Shown: positions 47,247 to 59,558, counted from the first letter of the stretch. The stretch is DNA of 64,000 bases from Helicocarpus griseus UAMH5409 (GCA_002573585.1 PDNB01000048.1:62001-126000); one strand, 5' to 3'. Notes: generated from the letters alone by a model not told the origin. Made by a program: numbers and translations.

Positions 47247-49369
47247 TCGCCAAAATTCCTTGATACACAAATACGATAGACCCATACGCAAGACAAATTC
47301 TAGCTTGGCCCATTCACTGTTCGTTGCTGGGAGTTCCGAGATCGGATCATATTACTGCACTACATAATTCCCGGATATACCACGCGAGACGAGTTTGAGG
47401 GGGCGTTAGCATCTGGCAAACTGGGTGCCAACTTTTAAAACGAGGGGGAAAAGGTCGCAATGTTATCATCCAAATCTGGTGCCAAAAATTCAACACAAAA
47501 GCAAAACAGCTAACAAAGAAGATTCATATGTCAATTGACCTATTATTTCCTCGTTTTTCCCATGTCCCTGTCATTCTTCATCGCCCTGGCCTTTTGCGTT
47601 TCAGCTATTTCAAACTCCCATTGTTTCACGTTTCAGCAGTTTCACGACCTTTCCTTTTTTTTCCCCCATTCTTCAATCAGATATTTTATTTGCCGGTGCA
47701 CATTGTTCTTCATGTTTGCCTGATGCTGGATGTTTATTACTCACTGACCCCCTGATGAAAGTACTGCACGCCACCTTTTCCCGACCTTTCCCCAAACCCC
47801 TTTCCTTTCTTTTACACAAGCGCAGAGCCTTGCCTATTTCTCCATATCTTATACTAGGCTGCAATGATAACAAAAAAAAGATTAAAATTTCATCCTTCTT
47901 ATTTCTTTTGTTTTCTTTCCTTTTTTTTTTCTAACACTCTTATTACCTCACGTTTATACGCTCATGACCTTTCTTCGATCTACTACTATTACTATACGAC
48001 GGGAAGGAATTCGACAGTCCAGTTTGCTTACGTCCCATAATTTCGCGAGTGATAGATGATGGGCCTCTAACACCACTTTACATTCATTCACTTCGCAAGA
48101 TATTAACGATACGATTGATTTATATCGAGAATGTAGGTTTTGTTGAGACGATACAAATTCAAAGTTTTGATCTTCTTTATATCGGAACTTGAGCCTTCGC
48201 TTTTTGATACAGAGAAAGTGTCTCCTTATTCCCCTGTCGAGTTTGAAGTTTTTCTCTATCTTCTACCATTTACATCAGTTGCCAATCTAATCCATCCTGC
48301 TGTTGCCTCCCTATCTCTTCGTGCCTATTCCCTCCATGGTTTAAGAGAATCCTTTCTTACTCTATGGTAATTGCGTCGCTTATTTGCTCTCCCCGAATTA
48401 CGTGCTTTCGTAACATCCCCAATACTTTGTTAAGCTCTCCATGTCATTACCTTTTTTTTTGAATGCTTTCAAGGTCATGATGTGGGGGGTGTTTGGGTTG
48501 GGAAGAATGTATACCAATAGCGTGGGGTGGACCTGTTACCCCTGTTTTGTAATTCTACTTTTTTCTACAATCCCGCGACATCTCGTTTTGGGAAGACTTT
48601 CGAAAGACCAGCACGGGAAATTGAGAAAAGAGGGTGGGATACTTAACATGCTTTGATGGCACGTATAAGATTAGTTGGTGCCGTCTGCAAGAGTTGCAGC
48701 TTTCTCCTGAGCAAATCGGCTTCTATCTATTACTGAGAAACTATGAGAGAGGTTAGAAGATGTGATTAGATGCGAATGCCTTGCTTTCGTGATAAAAGCT
48801 TGGTTACCGTAGGTACCTAGGTAGGTATGGAAGGAACTAAAAGCTTTTTGAGCCCCAGCAATTGAAAGTGCTGAATACTATGTATGCTCTTCATGCTCTG
48901 TGATAGTCATCTTAATATGCTTCGTCTTGTTTGGTCTGTCTGGCCTGGATTACTGATTCTCTTGATATACTGCTAGATCAGGACATCTTTAAATGACTCT
49001 CTGCTTCGGGATGCTGTCTGCTTCACTAAAGTAATAAATATGCAGAAAGACATTGAGAGATGAAAAAGCTCATAGTTCTGTGACTGAACAGCTGAATCAT
49101 CATTCTTGCTACCTAGTTGAACAAAATGGCCTGATACATACATAGCATTCATCAAATAGTTTTGTGGCATGTTCCCTGCCATTTCCATAACATCCTATCC
49201 CTGTCAACCCTCAAAACGAACGACCAAACCAAAGAGAGAAAAAAAAACGTAATATATACATCAGAAAAGTCCCTACTTCTCACACCACCAACCCTACCTA
49301 CCAAATCCAAAACCTCCCCTCTCAAATCCCAAAAAAGAACCAAAGCAACCCCCTTAATCTGTACTGCCC
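47247..49369. other. Long intergenic region, no gene recognised
   Basis: About 2.1 kb between the end of CDC42 and the end of the cutinase gene, so it should include both 3' UTRs. T-rich frames at 47528-47934 and others translate to low-complexity hydrophobic sequence. A palindromic TACCTAGGTA lies at about 48821. No repeat or RNA gene was seen. Confidence 0.5.
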
Positions 49370-51511
49370 TTACAATCCCGCAGCCTGTACAAGGAACTGC
49401 GCCGCCTCCTCCACAACCTTCCCATACCCAATATGCGCCATAAAGTTCGCCCCATTCTGGCAAACCGGGTCGCCCTCGGCACAGTACACCTTGGTCTTGG
49501 CCTTATCCAGCGATTTCACCGGCATGGCCTTGAGCGGGTCGCCAAAGGTTACGGCACCGGCAACCTGGCCCGCCTCGAGCTCGTTGGCGGCGTTGTGCAC
49601 CACCATGGCGCCCTGCGAGTAGCCGCCCAGCACGATCTTGCTGTCTGGGCATTGCGATTTGGATTGGGTGATTAGCTTGGCCATCTCGGGGCCGCCGGAG
49701 GCGCCGAGTTGGGCATTGCCCTGTTTGGTTGGTTTCTGGTCAGTAATTCGTAGGATTTTGTTAAGGTGGGTTGTTGGGGAGAAGGGGGTGGGAGGAGAAG
49801 AGGGGAGAAAATTGCTAGGTCGAAGGAATAGCCCTGAGGGCGGGATTTTCAAGATAGGAATACTCACCATGGCAGAAGCGGGGTAGTCAACACCCTGCAC
49901 GGTAACCCCATCATTCAAAGCCTTCTTAAGCGCAGAGGCAAGCGGGGGTCCGACAACCGTGCCCATATTGCCCATCTCACCGGTACCACGAGCGAAAATG
50001 AGTGTGAGCGGTTGGCATCCTTTGTTCTCGACGACGCCGTTTTCGGTGCTGGAACCGCCTGCGGCCAGCAGTCCACCGCCCAAGCCGCCAAAGAGGCCAC
50101 CGGAGGAACCGCCTTCACTGTCAGAGCTGCCGTCGGATTTTCCGAGTCCGCCTCCGAGTCCGCCGGTGGGAATGGGAAAGGGAGAGTCACCATCGCCTCC
50201 ACCTAGGCCGGGAAACCCGTCGAAGATGCCTGTCGGGATGGGAAAGGGGAAGCCACCGTCCTCACCATCACCTCCACCTAGGCCGGGAAAACCGTCGAAG
50301 ATGCCGGTGGGGATGGGAAAGGGAAGGCCGCCATCACCGCCACCTAGGCCGCCAGTAGGGATGGGAAAGGGGAATCCGCCATCACCGCCACCTAGGCCAC
50401 CAGTTGGGATGGGAAAGGGAAAGCCTCCATCACCACCACCGAGTCCTCCCGTAGGAATTGGGAAGGGGAAGCCACCGTCACCACCGCCTAGGCCACCAGT
50501 GGGGATGGGAAAGGGGAAGCCGCCTTCATCATCACCACCAGGAAGAGGCAAGGACGGGAAGTCATCTCCTAGTCCGCGATGTTGGATATGACCATGGCCT
50601 CCATGGTCGTGGCCATCTCCCCCAGTTGGAGAAGGCGATGGCGATGGCGTCGGGGAGGGGGAGGGCGAAGGAGTATGAGAGGGAGATCCGGGGCTGCTAG
50701 TTTCATCATCGCCGCCACCAGGGAAGCCGGGGAAGCCGGGGAAGCCTGGGAAACCTCCTGTTGGGATGGGGAAGGGAAGGTCGGTGGGAATGGGGAATGG
50801 GAAGCCCCCGTCACCATCACCACCCGTTGGGATGGGGAAGGGGAAGCCACCGGTTTGAATGGGGAATGGGAAGCCATCGTCACCATCACCGCCGCCTAGG
50901 CCTCCGGACGGGATGGGAAAGGGGAATCCACCGTCATCGTCATCTCCCAATCCTGGGATGGGAAATGGCAGCTTGCCATCACCACCCCCTAATCCACCAG
51001 TTGGGATGGGAAATGGGAAACTTCCATCACCGCCTCCCAGTCCGCCAGTAGGGATTGGGAATGGGAAGCCACCGTCGCCATCACCACTCCCCAAACCTCC
51101 AGTGGGGAATGGGAATGGTAGGCCACCATCGCCGCCCCCTAACCCTCCGGTTGGGATGGGGAACGGCAGTCCGCCTCCAGAACCACCTCCGGAGCCAGGG
51201 AAGCCAGGAAATTTGGTTGGTTTGGGGAATGACGGGCCATCGTCCCCTGGTTTCCCACCGTGACCGTGACCGCCATGACCACCATGGCCCCCGTGATCTC
51301 CCCCACCATGGCTTGGAGTGGGCTTTCCGTCACCCGGAGTCTTGCTTGTAGTAGGGATTGGTAGTATTGAGAACTGGCCTTCACTTGCGGTCTTCTCTAG
51401 GTCTCGAGGTGCATTGTCAACCGCACGCTTGTCCACTTTGGCATTGCGAACTGGCGCGCCAACAACGGACAAGCTGAAACTGGCAGCTGCAACGAAAGAC
51501 TCGAGCTTCAT
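49370..51511 (-). CDS. Cutinase-family esterase with a long repetitive N-terminal region
   Basis: Start ATG 51511 gives MKLESFVAAASFSLSVVGAP, a signal peptide; the upstream in-frame ATG 51625 would delay it. One intron (49721-49867, GTGAGT/CAG, 147 nt) leaves 664 residues. After a HGGHGGHGGHGHGG stretch come about 17 PFPIP-type repeats (FPFPIPTGGLGGGDGG) to about residue 475, split by a serine/proline block. The C-terminal domain has CQPLTLIFARGTGEMGNMGT, GGYSQGAMVVH (nucleophile Ser), YCAEGDPVC (Asp and Cys pair) and FMAHIGYG (His), the PF01083 cutinase set. Cutinases cleave cutin and other polyesters outside the cell. The repeat region may anchor or space the enzyme; no other cutinase I know has it. 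Confidence 0.88.
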   Translation of the reverse strand: MKLESFVAAASFSLSVVGAPVRNAKVDKRAVDNAPRDLEKTASEGQFSILPIPTTSKTPGDGKPTPSHGGGDHGGHGGHGGHGHGGKPGDDGPSFPKPTKFPGFPGSGGGSGGGLPFPIPTGGLGGGDGGLPFPFPTGGLGSGDGDGGFPFPIPTGGLGGGDGSFPFPIPTGGLGGGDGKLPFPIPGLGDDDDGGFPFPIPSGGLGGGDGDDGFPFPIQTGGFPFPIPTGGDGDGGFPFPIPTDLPFPIPTGGFPGFPGFPGFPGGGDDETSSPGSPSHTPSPSPSPTPSPSPSPTGGDGHDHGGHGHIQHRGLGDDFPSLPLPGGDDEGGFPFPIPTGGLGGGDGGFPFPIPTGGLGGGDGGFPFPIPTGGLGGGDGGFPFPIPTGGLGGGDGGLPFPIPTGIFDGFPGLGGGDGEDGGFPFPIPTGIFDGFPGLGGGDGDSPFPIPTGGLGGGLGKSDGSSDSEGGSSGGLFGGLGGGLLAAGGSSTENGVVENKGCQPLTLIFARGTGEMGNMGTVVGPPLASALKKALNDGVTVQGVDYPASAMVSIPILKIPPSGLFLRPSNFLPSSPPTPFSPTTHLNKILRITDQKPTKQGNAQLGASGGPEMAKLITQSKSQCPDSKIVLGGYSQGAMVVHNAANELEAGQVAGAVTFGDPLKAMPVKSLDKAKTKVYCAEGDPVCQNGANFMAHIGYGKVVEEAAQFLVQAAGL
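50150..51180 (-). repeat. Coding minisatellite, 48-bp-type units in the cutinase gene
   Basis: About 17 imperfect units, most of about 48 bp, encode FPFPIPTGGLGGGDGG and variants. Four adjacent units near 50330-50520 are nearly identical in protein sequence, which points to recent expansion. A different block of (SP)n residues lies inside at about 50620-50700. Confidence 0.85.
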
Positions 51512-53875
51512 ATTTGGTAGATTGGAAAAGGCACTGTCAAAGTGCGGGATAAGAATGAAAGAAAAGGTATCAGCCCTTTTTAGGGTGCCTTTTTGACTTG
51601 CAGAAAGAAAGAAAAGAATGAACAACTCTCAGTCCGTCGAGGACCTGTTGAGAAAGAAAGAGTGATGAACGAGAAATCGGGGAGGGCGGTTGCTCGTGGA
51701 GAATAAAAACTCAGGTCGAGAGGTGAGAAGAAGGCGTTATTTATAAACTTCTGCTCTCACTCCGCACTAGAAGAAAACCCCGACATAGAAACTCGGTATT
51801 GAAAATAGTAGACGTTTCATGTTCAACCCTCCTCATCCATAACTCGCCCCATCGATGCATAACTTATTCAATATGCCTTCAACCTCTTGAGCAGGTAAAG
51901 ATATGCGCATGGGTCAGGGGTTCAGCACGCGGCAGTCCTTTAGATTCGGCACTTAAAAAGAAAAATCTATACTTGGGAAGCGGGGGCGGGGGACTCAATC
52001 TGCATTTGGCCCTGGATCTGTGGAGATAGATCGGGAAGCACATGGAAATATGCGCTGAAGAATCTCCTGGGACAGGAATCGATACAGGGGTTAGAAGTGC
52101 TATCAAGAAACGCAGGGCCCTAAAGACGTTTCAAACGCACAAATGGGCAGGCATGGTATGTTGATCATTCAGAGAAAAGCCGATAGATGCTCGGCATATC
52201 TCTTGAGAATCGCGATGCGTTAAAATCTCGGTCGCTTCTCTTTTTCTCAACTTCTCCTTTCCCCTCTTCTCACCATCATCGTCAGACCAAACCAGTGATG
52301 CTGATCATCGCCTAGGTGAGTGACTCCTCTGCATTTCAAAGTCCTGCAGATGAGAGTATGTCCAAATGCCGGGCATGGATGAATGAAAACTGCCTCTTGC
52401 AGGACAGATTCCTCCGAGGCAGTTCGTTTCGTTATGTCTGACTTCATGACCCGCAGCGGGAACACTGGTTTGGACCCAAAGATCAGGAATATGGACGTAT
52501 TATTGTTGTCTATGTTGCTGGAAGATATGGGTTTCATAACATGGTAGGTGCGCGGAACAGATATAGACAGAATCCTCCGAGGTTCTGCCAATAATAAGCA
52601 TCATGATAGTAAAATTATTATAGAGCTAAATGGTGCCGTGGCTGAACATTAGAGCGTAATTGAAAGCCCTACCCGTACTTTAGACAAGGTACATTACTTG
52701 CGCCCCCAAGGCTCATCTCGGACTCCCTTCTGCCAAGTCAAAGGAACAAACGATATTTGTCCGAGCTGTTGATAGGTTGTGAAGTTCGAAGTTTGAACAC
52801 TTCGTGTAGATTTTTGAAGGGTTGTTTCATGTTGCCCACCCGCGTCTGCCCCGTCAATCTCGGCGGCTTTGCCAACTTGAAACCGCGAGGTTGGTTCTTC
52901 TCCCTCGGCAGCGTGAAACTGCGCCTAGCTCTAAGTGGTCGATTGGTTCGGCATATCTAGCATTCGATGGTGAAACACTATGAGAAGAACGGGTGGTTTG
53001 CTATCCCCGCTAAGAAAAGTTTTGTCCAGCGGCTTCTTTAGTCCAAGACTCCAAGCCTTGGTTCGCTTTGGCGAATTGCTTATTTTCGTCCGACCAGCCC
53101 ATGAACAACAGCCCATCAGATTGGTGGAAAATCGATAACTTATATCCTAGACAGATCCTCGAATGAGTTCGGAAAAGAAACATGTCTTTTCCCTCGTCGT
53201 TAATACATCTTGCCGACACCTTTGTATTCTGCTATGAAATAAGGGACGTTGACATTGTTGATGAAAGAGCCGTCACAAGCAGGTAGACAATTAAAGAGAA
53301 ACTTCATTAACTTTGTCTGGATTTATAATGAATATCTGTCGAAATTGAAGTATTGACTGAGCTCGTGAGGTTCCAAAGTTCCAACTTGAAGCCTTTGATG
53401 ATGTTGACGTTGGCATTTCCCCATGAGGAGTCTTTTAGGGCTTTGCTAGCTCTTAAGGTTGACTAATTCAACCACAAGCCAGCTCAATACCAAAAGAATC
53501 ATTTTTTGACCGGGCTTCGCGGCTTCGAGGGGTCTGATAGTTCTCTAGTGCTATCATCATGATCACATCTCATCCGGTCGACTCCGGACGAAGTGCTAAC
53601 CCCTGATATTATTTATAGTATTTTCAATGCCACACCCATTCATGCCAGTGAGTATCATAACCAATTTGATATCCTTCATATCCTCGTTTTTTGTTGCGTC
53701 CTGGGGAGAAACGATTTTATATTTGGTTTGGAGAATGCTCCTTAAAAATTGGGAATTATAATCTGGTCGAACAGCGATATTCTAAATTCAGAGGCCTGCG
53801 TGCGGCGCCTCAACCGCCGTCAATTGGCCATCTTGGCTTAATGAGATACGGGTTCTCTATTCACGAGGGAATGAT
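51512..53875. other. Intergenic region, no gene recognised
   Basis: More than 2.3 kb between the cutinase gene and the F-box pseudogene. Frames at 52247-52960 have no domain. Sequence near 53691-53870 may hold the ruined 5' part of the F-box gene, but I could not align it. Confidence 0.4.
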
Positions 53876-56420
53876 TTGACTAATCCCCAGCTCTCTGGGG
53901 TATGCCGACGCTCTGAGGATGATGTATTCGACAGCAAGGCAATGTTGCCGGCTTCCGGTAATAGCCATGAGCCGGAACTTGAGGTGCTATATAGCCACGC
54001 ATCCTTTGGCGAGCGCGGGTTTATTAAAAATGCAAGTTTTGGGGGACAAGACGAGGAGAACGCATGGGGCTATTATATCCACGACACTTGTTGGAAAATG
54101 CTAGAGGCAATTTCTCATCTAAATGGGATTGACTTAGTGGTTTTGAATAAACCTTTTCTTTCAGGAAGAGTGAACTCTAGTCTTATTGATTACGGGCATG
54201 ACTATGGGGGCATGTATCAACGCTTGCAGGGCATTCCAAAAATAAGACCATGATATAAAGTGCTGCAGCACGGAGTAAGGCACCATCAATTCGAAAACGG
54301 CTTTTTCGATCCTTCGGGTATTCCCAGTCTCAAAGATGCCCTCCACGAATCTGAGAAAGCCCCCTGGACCCATGATATCTCAAAAGACATGCCAAAGGCA
54401 GTTGGGGGTGACCACAATGGCCATGACGTATTCCAAAAAATTCCAACAGAAGTTCTAACCGCCGTTTTGCCCCATCTTTCTTCGGGGTACATCCTGAACC
54501 TAAGGCTGGCTTCAAGAGCGTTCGCCACTCTTTCATTGCCATAATCCTTCTGGGCATCAAGATTTGCAGCTGGTTTAGAATATGATCACATTTTTGAGGT
54601 CCGTCAAGATGCGATATCCGCTCGGGACTGGAGAGCACTCTATCTTAAGCTCAAAAAGCTGCCGTAACGCGAGGGACTATTGAACCGAAAACGCATACTA
54701 CATATTCTTCGCGATTTGTCATCATACCTTGCCATATATACAAAGACTCCACTTGAAGGGGATCCGTGGCCAACCAACTTATTTGAACCAGACTTGATCC
54801 CTTCGGTGGATGTGCAAAATTGGAATTATGCTGGCGGTGCACTAGACCCAGAAGGTTTATCGTATCGAACACGATGGGTGCATCATTTTGCACTCTCGAA
54901 TAGTGTCTCTCCCATCAGTGGTGGTTGGAATGTTTGTATCCAGTATATCATTTTATGGGATCGAATACATTACTGGCCTCCGTTTTATTGATGAATATTC
55001 TCATTCTACATCATTAGGCTACAATATTGCGGGTCGTGAGACATACATTTCAACAGATTGGCAGAAGAACCCTACGCGAGCTCTTCAGGGGCTCCAACTA
55101 GCCGTATCTGCACGGGGGATCAATGGCATCTCTGGCATCTTGACATCTGGAAAAATTACCATGTGAAGGCTTTGCTCGAATGAGGCTTTCCGGAAAGGAC
55201 AAACTGGGGCATGTCCGTGCGACATTTGATGTTAGTAAAGTGACACCCATTGTCGCCTGGTACTGAAATATATTAACTAAGTACTGACGGCAAGATCCTA
55301 ATCCCGCCGCGTGAGATGAACTAACTTAACAAGCACGATACGACAACGAAGTGATCAACAATCTCTCTCTTATTGATGATGATAGGAAAATCTAAAGGAA
55401 GCTAAATACAGGTCTCGTAGAGATATCATAGAAATACTCGCTGATCACGTGAGTAGCTGCTCACGTGCTTGCCTTCCTGCCTTCCCGCCGTTCCTTCCCA
55501 CAGTACGAATATAGGGAGCCAAAATATTGACTATTTGCCTACCAGCCTCAGACCCTAAAGAAGGATTTGCTGAAGATCCTGCCATTACCTTAGCGAAGAG
55601 AGAGCCTTTGTTTGTCGATTTTTCATTCTCTCCTAGGCGCTCATGTTGCTGGTATCCAGATGTGCCAGACATCGGGAAATGCTTAAATGAGAAATTATTG
55701 AAGGAGTTTTCTACCTCTTTGCGTAGGGATGTACCCCTCCATTATACTAATTTTGGTGGATCTAACGGGGAAGATTTATCGAAGTTGATTGGAATTTCGG
55801 CTTGGACATGTGGAATGCAGACCATTCTGGGTATGGAATTTGAGTATTACGACGCTGACTCCCAAAGGACTTGGACACGCACATTTGGTAGGGCCGGACC
55901 GTTCAGTGTGGAAGAATTTCATGGCCAGAGTGTGAACAACAAATCCCGTTTCAAGATTGACGGGCCTCAGGGGGAATTGATTGACGGGATTGACATTGGG
56001 AATAGCGACAATGTCTATGGAATTGACATCAGAAGTAACCCTGTTCAGCCATGTATAAAGGTGAGAAATTAGTTTGCAGTTTTCGGCCATCATGTCATGC
56101 AAGTTTCTTTCGAATCTTGTTTATTGACTGGGGAACAGATACGTACGAATTACCACCATATGTGTGCCTTTCCAAAGAAGAGGAGGGCACAATATGCTAT
56201 TGAAATTGAGCAAGGAACAACCATAAATGGGTTTTACGCCCTACTTGTAAGACTTCCTTGATCTCCATTTGTCCCCGTCCCAAGCTTAACCTTTGCTAGT
56301 CAACATCTTGTCATTTCCCTTTTGATAGCATAGCCCTGCTAATGTGATAAACAATTAACAGAATCGCTGTGGTATTCTAACTTTCGGTGTCATCTCGGAA
56401 AAAGTATCGCTACCACAGGT
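53876..56420 (+). pseudogene. Degenerate F-box protein gene
   Basis: The blocks match a large fungal F-box family: YYIHDTCWKMLEAI and YGHDYGGMYQRL (N-terminal region), DVFQKIPTEVLTAVLPHLSS and LNLRLASRAFATL (F-box), SFWASRFAAGLEYDHIFEVR, SARDWRALYLKLKK, RKRILHILRDL, then GLRFIDEYSHSTSLGYNIAG and EGFARMRLSGKDKL, and a last domain with WYPDVPDIG and FKIDGPQGELIDGIDIGN. In-frame stops occur at 54251 (TGA), 54542 (TAA, before SFWASRF) and 54665 (TAA); frame changes occur near 54920 and 55160; an insertion-like gap lies at about 55260-55520. F-box proteins pick targets for SCF ubiquitin ligases; this copy cannot make the full protein. Confidence 0.72.
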
Positions 56421-58169
56421 GAGAACCCCCTGGCCAGAAGATTGAAATCTACATTCCCTGACACCCGGACACAGGATGTCAACAATGATATACAGAAACG
56501 ATCAAATGATGAAGTCATGCAAGAGGGAGGCAAGAAGCCGAAGAAGGGCCCGTCAAAGAAAAGAAGACGGCTCTGACTGTGCACTTTTATGTGGTCGAGA
56601 ACTGCAATATGCAAATCGCCAGCGATGCTGGAGCAATCCCTTTCTCAATAATCCAGAAGGCAGCACAATGAAGTTGTGGCTGCTGTTTCCAGAAGACTAC
56701 CTTTTCCATACGAAGTTCCAGATGGCGGTCGCTCACTATTTACTAATCAAAAATTAGCCCTTCGGCGCTGCTGTCACCTCCTGGATGGATTTCAAGGAAG
56801 CCACTTACGTGTTAGTGATAAAACGGTCTCCTATATGGAAGGGTCGTACTTTTTCTTCGAAAAGCTGAGCGCTGAAGACAGGTGACTGAGAAATGTTCTT
56901 TTTTGCGATGAAAAAGCTGAGTGAAGAAACTGCATAGAAATTTGTCTTTTAAATATGCTGTCTAAAAGTCCGCTGACACTATATTTTTAAGAGTAACTGT
57001 TATTTTCCCAAATAGCTCCCTGAGTATGTTCCGAGTTAAGTTTGATGTCTACCAGTGTATATAAACTAATCCTCAAATTAAAAATCCGCGCACTGAGGTT
57101 GAATTCCTGTTTAAAATAGGGGGCCATTTGATGTCCTGTATATGAAGGCGGGCACAGCTTTAACACTGGAAGATTTATTCAGTTCAGAATACTCTGTTTG
57201 ACAGAAAATATGTGTAGCGAGGCTATCCCTAGCAATAGGCGAGGGAACTCGGCTTCAAGTAAGATATCAGAAAGGACTCAGCGGTTCGCAACCTCTTAGC
57301 ACATCAAGTCTCTTGTGCTACATACTACTATCTTATATTCATTCCGTACTCGTTTGCAACTCTAGTTTACGGCTACCGCACCCATATCCCTATATCGTGA
57401 GGTAATTGTATTCGGCGGTGGCTCAGGTCTGTGGCACCCGCAAGCAGCGTTCACCCTGGTAACACCAAAAATGCTTGATGTGTTATATTTGTCGGCCCGA
57501 AACCAACAAAGACTCGTTTTCGGCTCGCTTTTCGACCGCCTGAAAACGAAGACCAGCCCTGGGTTAAGGAAAACCTATTGGAAACTTGACTCAAAGAAAA
57601 ACGGAACCATTCTAGAACCTGGCTCAATGATCAGCTCTTCAAATGATAATTATATCACTTCACAACCCATGATCCGTTTGCCCGACAATCCCGGCCGCAC
57701 AATGAGAACTCGGAACATTTGCCTAAATCTGGGGTAAAAAGGGGGTGTTTTTAACTTCATTTCATGTCCGGATATACTACTAATTACAGTTACTCCGTCC
57801 ACTTATTTTTTTGTTCTTTTTACTTGATATGAGGCTAAATATCAGAAATGGATATTGTGATAGAAACCGATGAAAGTTGAACGGGCAACATCGGCAGAAA
57901 TAACCAAGTTGAGGGCGGGGGTGAGAGGAGTCTCTCATGTATCCAATCCCTAGCAAGTATAAGCCTGGACAGTGGCCTCATACAGGGAGCTAGGACGGCC
58001 AGGTACAGTATTTCGTCTTGCCCCCGGACGCCATAAACAATAAGACGCCGTTCGTTCCCATTGGATTTCGAGGAATCACATCCATCCCCTCGACCTCTCC
58101 ATGCAAATACGCGACTCGCAAATAGAAACTCAGCTTCAAATACAAGAGAGCGAGTGAAGTGAAATAGAT
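56421..58169. other. Intergenic region with a GGCTAAA site, no gene recognised
   Basis: About 1.75 kb. A frame near 56402-56575 encodes a basic stretch (KKPKKGPSKKRRRL) and may be the dead tail of the F-box gene. A frame at 57471-57737 has no domain. The XlnR-type motif at 57833-57839 is listed separately. Confidence 0.4.
57833..57839 (+). promoter_or_regulatory. GGCTAAA, XlnR/Xyr1-type site upstream of glucuronoyl esterase
   Basis: Exact GGCTAAA about 330 bp upstream of ATG 58170, almost the same distance as in the xylanase promoter. A regulator motif shared by two xylan-degrading genes is a sensible inference; binding is not shown. Confidence 0.5.
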
Positions 58170-59558
58170 ATGTGTCGACAACTTCATGTGGCTATAGCTG
58201 CCACCCTTCTGAGCCTGCGCCCCGCTCTCGTGGCTGCGCAGAACATCACTTGTCCTCCCACTCCCTCCCCATGGCCGGAGGCCTCGACCTTTTTAGCCCG
58301 ATCCACATTGCCAGATCCGTTTCTCTACCTTGACGGCACGAGTCGTGTCCAGACGACAGAAGAATGGTACGCTTGTCGCCAGCGGGAGATTCTGCGCATG
58401 CTACAACAATATCAATACGGAGAATACCCGGACCATGCAGCGGAGACCGTGACGGGGTCGAGGAGCGGGAGCAGGTTGACTATCCAGGTAGAAACTGATG
58501 GGAAGTCGGGCCAATTCACTGCATCGTTGAACTTGCCGGATGGGGCATCGGCTGAAGCGCCCGTGCCCGTGGTGATGGCGATCGGGGGCATGGATAATGA
58601 TGCGTATCTAGCGGAGGGAATAGCGGTTGTGATTGTTGATTATACGGCAGTGTCTCTAGATAGTAATGCAAAGACTGGTGCGTTTTGGTCGTTGTATAAT
58701 GGGCGGGATATAGGTATGCTTACCATATTGCCTTTGGCCACTAAACCCCTAAAGCCCCTTTTTGTGGTCACCCGAAACTCCTCCCATTTACGCCACTTGC
58801 TACTGACAAACAACCCTCTGAAAAATTATCAGGCACACTAACCGCCTGGGCCTGGGGCATCCATCGCACGCTTGACGCTATAATTCAAGCAGTCCCTGAA
58901 ATCGACTCAACAAAAGTTGGCGTAACAGGTTGCTCACGGCTTGGAAAAGCCGCACTGGCAGCTGGTCTCTTTGACCAGCGCATCACCATCACCATGCCTA
59001 TGAGCAGCGGGATTCAGGGGCTGGGTCCTTACCGCTACACCAGCTTAAGTGGCCAAGGTGAGACGCTGGAGAACTCCAAAGAGGCTGCCGGCTGGTGGTC
59101 GAACAGCGGCCTGGGGACGTTTGTGGGACAGTCGGAAAAGCTGCCGTTCGATGCGCACACGATTGCTGCCGCGATTGCGCCACGGGCGTTGATTCCGGAT
59201 GAGGGGCAGTCGGATCCGTTTGTTAACGCGCAGGGAACGGCGAGGGTGGTGTTCCCGGCTGCGAAGTTGGTATACGATTGGCTAGAGGTTGGGGAGCAAA
59301 TCGGTATTGGGATTAGGCAGGGAGGGCATTGTGATATGGCGGGATTGTGAGTTGTTATGTCCATGTTTAGCGCTGTGATTGTGTTGGAAAAAATTGGGTT
59401 GAGAGCTAATACCCGAGCGTTCTAGTAAAAATATCTTGCCGTTTGTCTTGAAGGTCTTCAGGGGCACGGAGCCATCGAGGGATTATAGTGATCTCGCGCC
59501 TTGGAGCGCGATGACGGAAGCCTATCCGTGGGCAGCGGACATTCCTGTAGCAGCATAG
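58170..59558 (+). CDS. 4-O-methyl-glucuronoyl methylesterase (CE15), secreted
   Basis: Three exons (58170-58713, 58833-59346, 59426-59558) give 396 residues. A signal peptide (HVAIAATLLSLRPALVAAQ) is followed by a CE15 alpha/beta hydrolase. Key block: KVGVTGCSRLGKAALAAGLF, the conserved GCSRxGK with the nucleophile serine. Others: MPMSSGIQGLGPYRYTSLSG, KEAAGWWSNSGLGTFVGQS, LPFDAHTIAAAIAPRALI and QGGHCDMAG with the catalytic histidine. CE15 enzymes break the ester between lignin alcohols and glucuronic acid of glucuronoxylan in plant cell walls. There is no cellulose-binding module. It complements the GH10 xylanase in the window. The frame is intact and splice sites are canonical. Confidence 0.92.

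Noticed and set aside
49959..50591. Long plus-strand frame rich in GMGKGKPPSPPP repeats
   Set aside because: Shadow of the repetitive cutinase exon on the other strand; the minus strand has signal peptide and catalytic motifs.
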